From: Bimuria novae-zelandiae CBS 107.79
Taxonomy: Eukaryota > Ascomycota > Dothideomycetes > Pleosporales > Didymosphaeriaceae
Length of the DNA stretch: 64,000 bases
Reading direction: 5' to 3'
Assembly (NCBI GenBank): GCA_010015655.1
Contig: ML976726.1
Location: 336,058-400,057 of the forward strand
Every line of letters starts with the position of its first letter. The stretch's first letter is position 1. Shown here one piece after another: positions 22,139-32,166 of the stretch. The translations under genes and the position numbers were made by a program. Below the pieces are notes generated by a model. The model saw nothing but the letters and a program-made list of their open reading frames with translations, was not told where the DNA came from and ran no database searches.

Positions 22139-24947
22139 CTAATGCGGCTGCTGGTTTCGCGTCTGTTGGTGCTCATCTATGTGCTGAAAGTTCGGGTAAT
22201 CAGAAATATGCTGCTGTGACAGGTCTCCGTTGCCCAAGAACCCAGATTGTGGATTTAGGTCATCGAGACCCAGACCGAATGGTTGGTACACATCGAATTG
22301 GCTGGTGAACGGATTCGCGAATAGATATTGAGTGGTGAAGGGATCCTCCTGAAACTGAAGCTGCTCCATCTCCTCCGGCCGAGGATGGTTCAGAAGGGCC
22401 GCAATCTCCGGGTGCATTGGTGGCTGTCCAAAACCTGCCTGAAGAAGCGGGTCTGCTTCTGTATGATTGAAGCCGACCTCTCCGCCTTGGCTTTGGGCCG
22501 GATAATAACCGCTATGCCATGCACTCGGAAGAGGTGTTTGGAAGGCTTGACTGCTGTTAGAGCGGGGCTCCTGCGCCTCCGCTGCAGTGTAAAGGAAATT
22601 TTCTTGCCTTGAACCCTCGTCCGATAGAAGATCACTAGCGATAGCTTGGAATTTGCCCAGCTGCAGTAATTTGGTAAGTACTGCATAGGCTCGTACTACG
22701 ACAGCGTCGTGACGCATCAGACGCATCCGCCGTAGGATCCTCTTGAAGCGGTCTTTGGTGTGATCATGATCCTCTCGCCTTGACTTTTCGCCATAGGATA
22801 ACTCCAGGAGCAGTACAGCGATTGCCTGCATGACTTGATTCGTTGTCAGTACCGAATCTAGATGCTCACGAATGTACTCACAGTTATGAACGATAGACCA
22901 CCATGGTCCCATTCTATACAAGTGAGCAACGTCTGGAAAGTTTGGCAATAAATCGGCCATTCCGAGTGCCGCATCCACGCATTCGTCCGCCATACGCTGG
23001 TAGAATTCATCAAAACATTGGTTTTGATCCTGCGTTCCGCGTGCAGATCGACAAAGACATGGTCGCGTAATCAATATCCTAGTACTGAAATAGGAGAAGC
23101 TTAGTAGAAGAATCTCGCGGGGGCCGTCCAAAGACGGGTATAGCTTTGCGCGGAGACGGTCATCCTCAGGCAGCGCGCCTTGCTTCCATTCATCTAACTC
23201 ATGAAGCAGACTTGAAATGGCGCTCTGAATATCCGTCGGCGTGTGCTGAGCAGTCCGCGGGGAGTATAAGGAAGACATAAGCTTCTGTGTGATTAAGCCG
23301 ATGTTAAGGTGTGCGTCTAGATACGTCCGCGGCTCTTGTAGCCGGCGAAGTTGCGCGGAATTGTTGCTGCTGGCTGGTATTGGAGAATGGCTCTGCTTCT
23401 TAGAAGGGTTATCCCAGGTTGCGGAGCTAGCTGATCGCGACATCTCTTCTGCGAATGCCAGCGGAAGGGGGACCGTGCAGTCTTCATGAGCAAGAACGCA
23501 AGGACGTCCTGTGATAGTACTGAGAAGGCACTCGATCGCATGAAGACTCCACCATGTTCGTAGGAGCGTTTCTTTTCGGGTGACTGATGTCTTTGGGTCT
23601 TCGTTGCGTAAATGAAGACCGAGGGCTAGAGCTAAGCGAATGGCAATGCCGATCATCACCCAACCCCTAGAAACGTGCCCGATAACTTGGTAGTAGAACG
23701 ATAACAAGCCGGTCTGAAATTCGTTAGTATCAGGTCGCACGATGATTCATGCTGGTTGGTGCAACCTTGTCCACTGCAACCGATCGTGGACTGTGAACTT
23801 ACTACTTGTATCGTCGCTAAGCTGGGCGCGGTTGCAAACGGCCATGAGCCCAACAGACGAATAGCCCTCGTCATGTATGTCAAATGGTCACGCTCTTCAC
23901 CCCGCCATTCAGCGCCTATCAAATGCGAATAACGTGCACCTATAGCAAAGACTACGTTAAGTATAGCCAGCCATTGGTCCGGGACATTGAGGAGAGGACG
24001 TCCGGATTTGACAGCTTGGAAATAACCCTGAAACTGGTCTTCAAATCGATCGGGAAGGATGGGAAAAGACTTGTGAATCGTTATCATATAGCATTCCAAG
24101 AGCTTCTCTGCAATGTGCACAGGTGGCAGCTAGATTTGTTCGTCAGTCGTATGATGCGTCAAGGCCCGTCATGAAATGGAACACTCACATCTCTAGGATT
24201 CACTTCCATTTGTAACTCGGCACTGTCTGAGTCCAGATAAAAGGTAGCATCTGTAACAGAAGCGGCCGGATTGGCTGTTCCTTCACGAGCGCGTCCGAGT
24301 GATGTGGGGTTGCCACAACTTCCTTGGCCGTCTTGATCAGGCTTGCTTGCACTCATTTGATCCTGAAGGGAGTGGAGCCAATGCACTTCCGCACCTTTGC
24401 CCACGTATCCAGTTTCCCGTGACTTTCGGCTGCGCAGCAGGTCTTCGTTGACATGGGCTATTCCTTTCTCAGACCGAGAGCTCGGTGCACGGGCTGTTGC
24501 TGAAAGGGGGAGTCCGTCTTTATCACCTTCGTGCTCTTCCGGTGACGATAGCTTCCTTCGCTTCGCTGAGCTGTTCGAAACGGCCGATGTAGAGTCATCT
24601 TCGTAACCCTCAAGAGCGTCCTGAATCAAGGCTCGGTCAGCGTCGTCCACTCGTGAGCTGAGATCCCTAAGCAACTGAGCAAGTTCTCTGTTCCTGCTGG
24701 TGGCTGACTTGAGCCGGTCCCGGCGGGCTTGGTCATATACGCAATCAAGGTCGCTCGCGATGCAGTTGGCACAACGTGGTGAGTCTCCCGTGCACTTGAT
24801 TTTACGGTGTCTACAGCTAAGGCAGGCTCGTCCAACGCGCGGCTTGCGCGGCTCCTCCTTCTTCTCGCTGGGAGGCTCTTCGGGACCATGGCGTTGCAAT
24901 CTAGATATGGCTACCTTGCTCGTGCCCAGCGGACTGAGCTCCGCCAT
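22139..24947 (-). CDS. Zn(II)2Cys6 transcription factor with Fungal_trans domain
   Basis: A nuclear regulator of about 870 residues. Exons on the minus strand are 24947-24189, 24129-23803, 23713-22882 and 22833-22139; the introns are 59, 89 and 48 bp with GTGAGT or GTAAGT donors. The zinc cluster is at C42, C45, C52, C59, C62, C69 (CX6C between third and fourth), with RHRKIKC and then a basic linker YDQARRDRLK and a coiled-coil-like segment. The middle homology region (Fungal_trans) starts near residue 254 (LPPVHIAEKLLECY), runs through GWVMIGIAIRLALALGLH, and includes LRTWWSLHAIECLLS and TGRPCVL. The Gln/Pro-rich C-terminus may be an activation region. I chose ATG 24947 rather than 25181 because the extra 78 codons look like leader. 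The 48-bp intron is in frame and without stops, so it is easily missed. The regulon is unknown. Confidence 0.88.
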
Positions 24948-26136
24948 GGCTCGTATAGGGTGCACAGGCGACCGGGATTGCGGGTTGCCGATCTCAAGGT
25001 GAGGGCAGCTGCGAGTTCGCCGGGACCAGCTTGACCTAGAGATGAGGGTGGTAAGCAGGTAAACTTTGAGTTTGATGGGTACGGCAGGACGAGTGGTACG
25101 AGCGGTAAGTTGGCGTGGATAAGGAGGGACTTGAGGCGTTGCCCCGCCGGCGTGTCCTCGGATGATATTTGCTTCACCCATTCTCTAAGCTCGGAAGGCA
25201 CGCCCGGTACCTATGGGCGAAGAGACGACGATAGCACTTCTGGCCAGTTGTAAGTCAAGACGACGAGTCAATTAAATCGACCAAACTAGGGCATTTACTC
25301 GGTCCAGTGGCATATGCTCCCGGTTTACAGGCCCTAATTTTTCTGGGGTAGCTCTATGCAGGGCCCTTCTCCTTACTTGGTACCTGGTCCTCAAAGGTTC
25401 AGGGTCCGAACGATTCGCTTTTCAAACTCGGATTGTCGACCTAGCCAATAGCATGGCGTAAAGCTTGTGGTTATGTAGGTGTGCACAAGCTTTCACGTGA
25501 GTGAGACTTGTCCACGGGTCCACTCCAAGATACATTCGATGTTCGTTTTAGTATCAGAATTCGCCACGATTATGTCGAGATACAACACAGCCCAAGGGCC
25601 TGCGCGTGGGAGGCCCGCATCTACTGGTGCCACGGAAAGTCCTGTCTTACCAAGGTCGCGCATGACGCGTTTACATTGTCGACTACGGAAATGCCGCACT
25701 TGTGGCGTCTGCCTCCCCTAGAAGTTAGAACTGTTGCTGGTTCGCGTTCGACTGCGTAGAGATATAATGAGATTTTCCGACCCCGCTCCGGCCCTCAAAA
25801 CTTCCACGTGCTGTCCCAAGCTCCAGGGCTGCAACATCGGCAATTCTTTCGCGCCCCAAAAACCACCGCGCCTCGCCCGTTGTGACGTACCTCCTCGAGT
25901 CGGCCCATTTGGTGCAGATCGCACAAGCTGCTGACGCACACCATCCTAACAAAGGTTTTGTACGCGAATGCGCTGATTTCCAAGCAGGAGGCGGCAAGTA
26001 AGCCCTTAGCCCACCCCCTGCAAGGACAGCAACTGGGGGTCTGGAGGTAGGGAAGGTGCAGCCCGCAGTCGGGTGGCGGAATTTATGCCGCCGACGTTCC
26101 ACCGCAGGTCGAAAGGTGTGGCTGTCGCGAATAACG
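24948..26136. other. Upstream region of the Zn2Cys6 gene, no gene recognised
   Basis: About 1.2 kb of GC-normal sequence between the regulator start and the PiggyBac end. Frames such as 25479-25721 (plus) and 25718-25939 (minus) overlap each other and lack motifs. An unspliced upstream frame of the regulator begins at 25181. A CACGTGAG motif stands near 25494. Confidence 0.5.
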
Positions 26137-26934
26137 GCATATCCCCGCATGGCGAAGTGCGCCCTGGCACGGGCCATCCCCTGAGGACCAATCGGATGAA
26201 TTGCTCCGGCCTGGCAGAACACCAAATATTATGCTGAAATAGGCCAATTTTGTATGGAGATTGCATTTCTGAAGGTATTGAGATAGGTTTACATGATGGA
26301 TGAGCTTGCTCTTGTGTCTGTTGAGATGATTGTTTCATGCCGGCGGAGGTGCTCCTCCCAGCACGTAGGAGTGACTTCTGGCCTACACAAGGGCAACCGG
26401 CAGAGCTTACAGCCATAGCAAGTACGTAGGGGACGCTGAGAGCCATGTCTTGAGGAGCGTGAATTACCTATAACACATGCTAGAGGTGTCCGAGATAGGT
26501 CCTTTCTATTAGTTATACGCCTAGTTGCCGCATAATTAATATAGCTTTTATCCTCTATAAATAACTTTATAAATATATAAGAGCTTTAGAGAGCGTCCTT
26601 TTTACTAGTAAGCACCTTATTAAGACGCTGATATTTTAATAAGCCTAAAGTAAAGTAGTCTTTACGTTTAAAGAGTTACTTAATTAACTTATATATAAAC
26701 TTCTTGTAGCTAGATTATTTAATAGTAGTAGGAGAGGAGTACAAAAATAGTCTATAGTAGTTATTAAGCGTAAGATCTATTAGAAAGTACTAAAGTAGTT
26801 ACTAAGTATACTAATAGGCCTACTATATAAAGTAGTGGCTCTGCCTCTAATTAAAGTAATTTACCTTACTCTTATAATAATTATAGTTATTTATTATTGA
26901 AGGGATGCGAAGTAGCTTAATAGGTTTATTATTA

Positions 26935-28781
26935 ACGTGGTTCACCACCGAGCGGGCCAACCCCACCGAGCGGGCCACTTTTTAAAAGTTAGTCTATTGC
27001 GAAGCGCCTCCTACAACACCACTACAATTTACTATAATTTGCAGAACATAGAAATACTATTCAGACTTATCGCTATTAGATGCATCTATAATTTCTACTA
27101 CGCAGGTGCGAGCGTTGTGGCCAGCTTCGCCACAACGTCCGCAGCGCCTCTGCCCACGCACCCTCTTTACAGACTCTTCACCCTCCTTTTGCCCACTACT
27201 ATCCTTTTTAGCTATTAAATTAACTACCTCTCTTACTATAAGTGTCTTAGCTGCCTAAATATACTTCCTCTTTTAACTTTTTACTTCTATTACTATTTCT
27301 ACTACCTTGCAAAGCCCTGCTATTTTTTATTATATTAACACTATTTCGTGCCCTATTAATACAACACCTTTATTAAGCTGCTTAATAGCTCTAAGAAGCG
27401 GAGAAACTAGTGAATCTCTATACTTCTATACACGCTTATAAACTAGCGTTAACTAAGCCTCTATCTCGCGGAGGTTACTTAGTGTTTTTAATTTCTGTAG
27501 AGTATCCTCTGCGTTAGGTGGAGTTAGCGTACAAAGAACCATATTAAGTCTTAATAACACTACCTCTAGGTTATATAGGACTAATTTAGCGCCTTTAAAG
27601 CCTGCGTAGATGTTCGCCTTTGTTATTACCTTCTTAAAAGCTACTTTAAAGGCTAGTAAAAAGGCCTCCTTCTTAATTTACTTAGTGCCGTACTGTGCTA
27701 AGCTACTAATCTTATTGCTGTACGCCCGCTTTAAAGGCAAAAAATAACCTACATTAAGTGGCTGCAAGAGGTGTGATGAGTGTAGAGGTATATAGAGAAT
27801 AATAATCTTCTGTTCCTTATAGTATTTATAGAATTCGTGTAAGCAGTGGCTCTTGTGGCTATTTATAATTAGTAACTAGTGTGCACCTAAACTACGCGCC
27901 TTAGTATAGGTATTAAAGTACCTTAGCTAGGTAAGGCTAAGATTGTTTAACGTCTAGCTATTAGGACTAACTTTAATAACCTAGTCTCGGGGTAGATTAT
28001 AAAACCAGGACGTAATTAGAACCTTGCTAAGGAAGATAAGAAAGGGTAGTAGAGTCTAGCCTTTAGCGCTAACACCCTAAATATTAGTAACCTACCTATA
28101 GTTACTAGGTTAAATCTTTTTTAGGTTGCTTCGCTTTTTAGAGCCTGTAAAGACTATCTAACCCTGTATTACCCCTATTATAAAGCCTGTCTCGTCGAAG
28201 TTATACGTGTCGTTATTAGCGATACCGTACTTAGCCTTAGTATTAGCAACTAGCTTAAACTAGGGCGTTATAATACATAGATCTTTGTTTAGGGCTTGCT
28301 AATAATTATATAGATAGCTCCTTTAAAGCTTAATTTCTGGCGTACGCGTCTTAAGCCTGTCTATCTAGTGCTTACTAATAGGCTATCTACCACGCTTAGT
28401 AAGTAGATTATTAGCTATATCTTAGACTATATCCCTTGTTGCACCTATTCCTCGCTAGTTAAGCTTAAGTATACGTTAGACTAGAGCCTCCTCCTCTAGC
28501 TTAGTTAGCTTTTTTAAGTTAGGCTTGCGATCGCGTCGAGAGATAGCTCCTTAGCGTTATTATTATACTATTATTTAAGGCACGCTAAAGGCTATAATAA
28601 CACGTCTTTTACTCTTATTATAATCTTTAATTATAGCTTAAATAGCAAGCTATAGTGCGCTTTTAATATAAGGTTATTACGCGTTATATTGTGATGGCAT
28701 TATAGTATAAGCTAGAGGTGGGCTGCATTTAGCAAAGTTGGCCCGCTCGGTGGGGTTGGCCCGCTCGGTGGTGAACCACGT
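26935..28781 (-). mobile_element. pogo-3: Pogo-type transposon with perfect 43-bp TIRs
   Basis: Perfect inverted repeats lie at 26935-26977 and 28739-28781, beginning ACGTGGTTCACCACCGAG, with TA outside both ends (26933-26934 and 28782-28783). Each repeat contains CACCGAGCGGGCCA twice. Removing the element restores a continuous PB-3 sequence. The interior encodes a minus-strand Pogo-type transposase. The repeats have no RIP changes though the interior is saturated. Confidence 0.9.
27010..28700 (-). pseudogene. pogo-3 transposase, RIP-inactivated
   Basis: The start ATG is at 28700 (MPSQYNA, then two TAA codons at once). Further in register come ISRRDRKPNLKKLTKLEEEALV, cut here to the parts RRDRKPNLKKLTKLEEEAL, typical of the HTH/CENPB-type front of fungal Pogo transposases. 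The catalytic part is obscured by stops; the left boundary is approximate. Confidence 0.65.
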
Positions 28782-29574
28782 TAAACGCCTTTTCAAAAAG
28801 TTTTTATTATTTTAGGCTATCTTTAAACGTTAATAAAGCTTTATAATAAATTAAGTAGCTAAGTAATAACTATTATTACTGTAGTTTTAGTATAGTATTA
28901 ACGTTGGAGACTTACGCTTAGTAATAGTACTTATAAAAACAACTTAATTATTTTTTAAGCTACTTATAGTACTTACTTACCCTTTAAAAGCGCTTAATAT
29001 ATATCTCCCTACTCTAGCTTATGCGTGTGTTGTATTTTAAGCTTTATTAAATTACTATTAAAACGCTACTTTAAGAGCTTTACCTGCCTATATTAGCTAA
29101 TAATTAAAAAATTTGTTTAAGGCTTTGCTTTTACTATTATTTTAAAAGTCTCCTCTATTACTATATTTATTATATAGACTGTCCTAGCGCAGCCTACACC
29201 TTTAGATTTAAAGTATTTAAATATAGGTATAGTGTTAAAGAGATTATTGTCCTATAAAATATAGAAATTTAGTAAAAAAAGGCACTAGCTAGTAGCGTTA
29301 ATAGTAAGTATAAAAGTAATAAAAACAAATTTTATAGAAGTAAAAGCTAGCACGTTACCTAGTAATTTAAATAAATTAATAAATTTTCTCCTTTTAGTAT
29401 AAAATAACTAATTTAGAATTACTTTATTATTAACTAAATATTAAATCTTAAAGCCCTCTAGCGTAGGCTTTATTTTAATTATTATAGTTTTACTTACCTG
29501 CCTAGTAAATTTAGTAATTACTTTATTAATATAAAGAAAAATCCTTAAGGCCTAGTATTTAAAGCTCTGCTTAT

Positions 29575-30004
29575 TGTTATGACCCAGGAACATCGGGGCA
29601 AGCGAGCCTTATGACGGTACACGAGCCCCACCAAGGATGACGTAATGTCTCAGGCTGTTCTAAACGCCAAGCCTATGGGACACCGTGGGACCACGTGACG
29701 TCCCCAGAAATCCCAAGAAATCCCATGACCACGAGGCATAGGACACTATAAGACTTTATAGGACAGGAGGGATATTTATACAAGGCAGTTTCCTATATTA
29801 CGCTCCTTATAGTTAACTTATATATTCTCTATGCGAGTACGTTCTCCTATATAGACTAATAGTTATTTTATTTATTATAAAATTAAATTATATAGCTACG
29901 CGTCAAGTGTCGTATTAACTTATATTACTAAATAATCTATAAAGTGCTACTTTAGCCTTACTATCCTAATCTGGATCGGACTAAGGTGTGAGCGCCTTAT
30001 AACA
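29575..30004 (+). repeat. Solo Gypsy LTR, 430 bp, TSD CTTAT
   Basis: It begins TGTTATGACCC and ends GCGCCTTATAACA, with CTTAT duplicated at 29570-29574 and 30005-30009. In reverse orientation it matches the LTR of Gypsy C (40019-40288 plus 47358-47536). It carries CACGTGAC at 29692-29699. Its first 190 bases are GC-normal and the rest is partly RIP-converted. It is inserted in PB-3. Confidence 0.9.
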
Positions 30005-30719
30005 CTTATAGAGCGTCTCTAAGAAATTTTATACTTTACTAAATAGTAACTTAAAGCTTTAGTTAATCTTAGTATTGTATAAGTATTAATCTAGCTACTA
30101 CTACCTATTTCTTAATATATAGTAATTAATTTTATACTAAGGCGCTATCCTATAAAGTTTCCTTTAAGATTTAATAAGTAGGGGCTCTTAGTAGACGCCT
30201 ATATAAATAATAATTATAAAATAGGTATAGAGCTCTATTATAGATATAGGCTTCTAGGTATAATAGATAGGCATTAGAAGGAGCTTAGTACAGAGACTTT
30301 TAACGTACTAATTTATATAGTATATAATTTAGTTAGGATACATATATTAAAAAAAAGTTAAATAATACTATAGGCAAGTTTATATCTATACCTTTAGATA
30401 TTAGTATAGCTCCTAATTTACGTAGGTTAATAATTTCTAGAGGTTACTACTTAGACGGAGGCTTAGTTAGCAGGTTAGGCAAAATATTAGCTTTTTAGCT
30501 AAAGATTATAGATTTTACGAAGTTAGAATTGTTGCTTAATAGCCTTACACGTTTTAGCATAATCGCAGATGCAAGAAAGTACAAAATATGCGTGTTTTAG
30601 CTGGTAAACAATATTTGCTAACATCATGATACATGTTTTTGTGTTGCAGAGCATTATCATCCGATTGGCCATCAACAGGTGGCCCGTGCCAGGGCGCTTT
30701 CAGCTATGTGGGGGATACA

Positions 30720-31182
30720 ATTTCCATGATGATGTGTGGGGTGCGTTAGGGAGAGGAGCCCGTCGCGCGCGACTGGGAACGTTTTGGAAGGCACACTGCA
30801 AAGTGCGTCTCTTCACCATGCTGAGGTTCATTCAAGAGATGACGAAGCAACTTATTCGACTCTAACAAGCTACGTCTACAAGCGGCCGGCCTCCTCGCTC
30901 CGGCCTTTTCTTTTTCGTTTCTCCATCTCTCCACCGTAGCGACGTCCTCGTCCACCTCGCAATCATACATGCAATCATGGCTTCTACGGCCTTGCTCCGC
31001 GGCAGGCCGATCCTCGAAGCAATCGCAGACGGAAATGCGCTCGAGGATGCGGAGAAATTCTCGCATCTCAAATGTAAACAGGCTTTTGAACAAATGTTCG
31101 GGTATCATAATTCGTGAAGAGACCGGCGTCGAAACCTGCGCGTCGGCCGTGACAGAAGACAAGCAGATAAGGAGTGTCACCT
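30720..31182. other. Intergenic region 3' of the bZIP gene
   Basis: GC-normal, 460 bases between the PB-3 end and the bZIP stop codon. Short overlapping frames without motifs; it probably holds the 3' untranslated region and poly(A) site of the bZIP gene. Confidence 0.5.
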
Positions 31183-32166
31183 TCATTGACCATCCTCTTC
31201 GTCGATGTCCTGGAGGAAGTCGAGCCCATCGAAGTCATCGTCGTCGGGCGAGGAACCGAGACTGAATACCGATTCAGCACCGGATGGGCGACGAAGAGCG
31301 TCTAACCCGAGCGACGCAGTGCTGTTCACGGGACTGGCCTTGGGTCTCGGGGGTTGTTGGAAGCCATTCATCGTGGGCGCCTCCATACCCAGGAGATCGC
31401 CTGCGCATCGTGCCAGGTACTCATCGACGGCCCAGAAGCCACAGCCGGCGTGCCGTAGTACTTCATTCTTCAGTTCGAGCACCTCTTCGCGAAGCATGGC
31501 CACGTTGTCCTTGAGAGCCTTGTTTTTGGTAGAGAAGTCGCGTGCGCGCGATTCGAGGTTGTTGATGTACTCCTTCTTGCGTTGTCTGCACTTGTGGGCA
31601 GCGACGCGGTTCTTCTCGAGATGCGACTCGCGCGCTGACGATACCTGGAACGGAAAGCCATCGGCAGTGTAGTGCTCTACGAGCTGCGGTGTCGATTTCG
31701 GCCTTCCTCGCTTGCGCTTGGGTGGTTGACCTTCTTGTTGGGGCTGCTGGGCCTGCGTGGGAGCGGGGTCCTTGGCAGATGGCTGGCGCGACGTACGGCG
31801 CCGCTTTGCCGAAGGCTCTTGGGTTGCTTGTTTGGGGTCATAATTTTGTAGCGCCTGGACCTGGTGGTCGGGGAAGAGAGCCTCGTTTTGGAGCTCCTCG
31901 AGCGGAATTGAGCTTTCCCGCGCAGTGTCGTTTAAGGGCTCTGCAGGTGATAATTCATTGGGCGGAGTAACTTGGCCGTAGCGCTCGACGGAGCCGGCAG
32001 TGAGCAGGGAAGGTGGGATCGTGAAGGCTGACTGCTGGTAAGAAGGCGCGTTGCTGTAGGCGGGCCACTTCTCGGAGGGTGCATCGCCATTGTTGTCGAG
32101 ATCAAGGTAGGGGCTGGACCACGAGGGGTTGCCGAAGCCGTGTTGATTATTAGTATCGACCTCCAT
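31183..32166 (-). CDS. bZIP transcription factor, ATF/CREB type
   Basis: A single-exon nuclear regulator of 327 residues. The open frame extends to 32253 but begins there with TTG; the first ATG is at 32166 (MEVDTNNQHGF), and I take that as the start. An AT-hook-like basic stretch KRKRGRPKS lies at about 140-148. The bZIP follows: HLEKNRVAAHKCRQRKKEYI at about 172-191 (NX2AAX2CR as in ATF/CREB proteins), then a leucine zipper NNLESRARDF...LKDNVAMLREEVLELKNEVL to about residue 217, then GCGFWAVDEYL, conserved in the fungal AtfA-like group. The C-terminus is acidic (DDDDFDGLDFLQDIDEED). Such factors act in stress response and sporulation; which one this is I cannot tell. No RIP damage, although PB-3 ends 460 bp away. 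Confidence 0.9.
   Translation of the reverse strand: MEVDTNNQHGFGNPSWSSPYLDLDNNGDAPSEKWPAYSNAPSYQQSAFTIPPSLLTAGSVERYGQVTPPNELSPAEPLNDTARESSIPLEELQNEALFPDHQVQALQNYDPKQATQEPSAKRRRTSRQPSAKDPAPTQAQQPQQEGQPPKRKRGRPKSTPQLVEHYTADGFPFQVSSARESHLEKNRVAAHKCRQRKKEYINNLESRARDFSTKNKALKDNVAMLREEVLELKNEVLRHAGCGFWAVDEYLARCAGDLLGMEAPTMNGFQQPPRPKASPVNSTASLGLDALRRPSGAESVFSLGSSPDDDDFDGLDFLQDIDEEDGQ

Larger units (their letters stand above)
26137..30719 (-). mobile_element. PB-3: RIP-mutated PiggyBac-type transposon holding two other insertions
   Basis: The left end (ATATCCCCGCATGG, then CGCCCTGGCACGGGCCA and CCAATCGGATGA) is repeated inverted at the right end near 30650-30718. Both resemble the ends of PB-1 at 35871 and 38104, including the subterminal AGATTGCATT block on one side and ATCATGATGTTAGCAA...CCAGCTAAAA on the other. 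Without pogo-3 and the solo LTR the element is about 2.3 kb, close to PB-1 (2.23 kb). Minus-strand coding traces include VVFISTI followed by RKSPTLI around 28880-28930, as in PiggyBac transposases. The central region is stop-rich, so it is dead. Ends are accurate to a few bases; the target duplication is not clear. Confidence 0.78.

Noticed and set aside
24948..25181. Upstream ATG of the second Zn2Cys6 gene at 25181
   Set aside because: In frame, but the added residues are of low complexity and unlike regulator N-termini; kept only as an alternative.
25725..26225. 166-codon minus-strand frame
   Set aside because: It runs into the PiggyBac PB-3 end and shows no motif; most likely chance.
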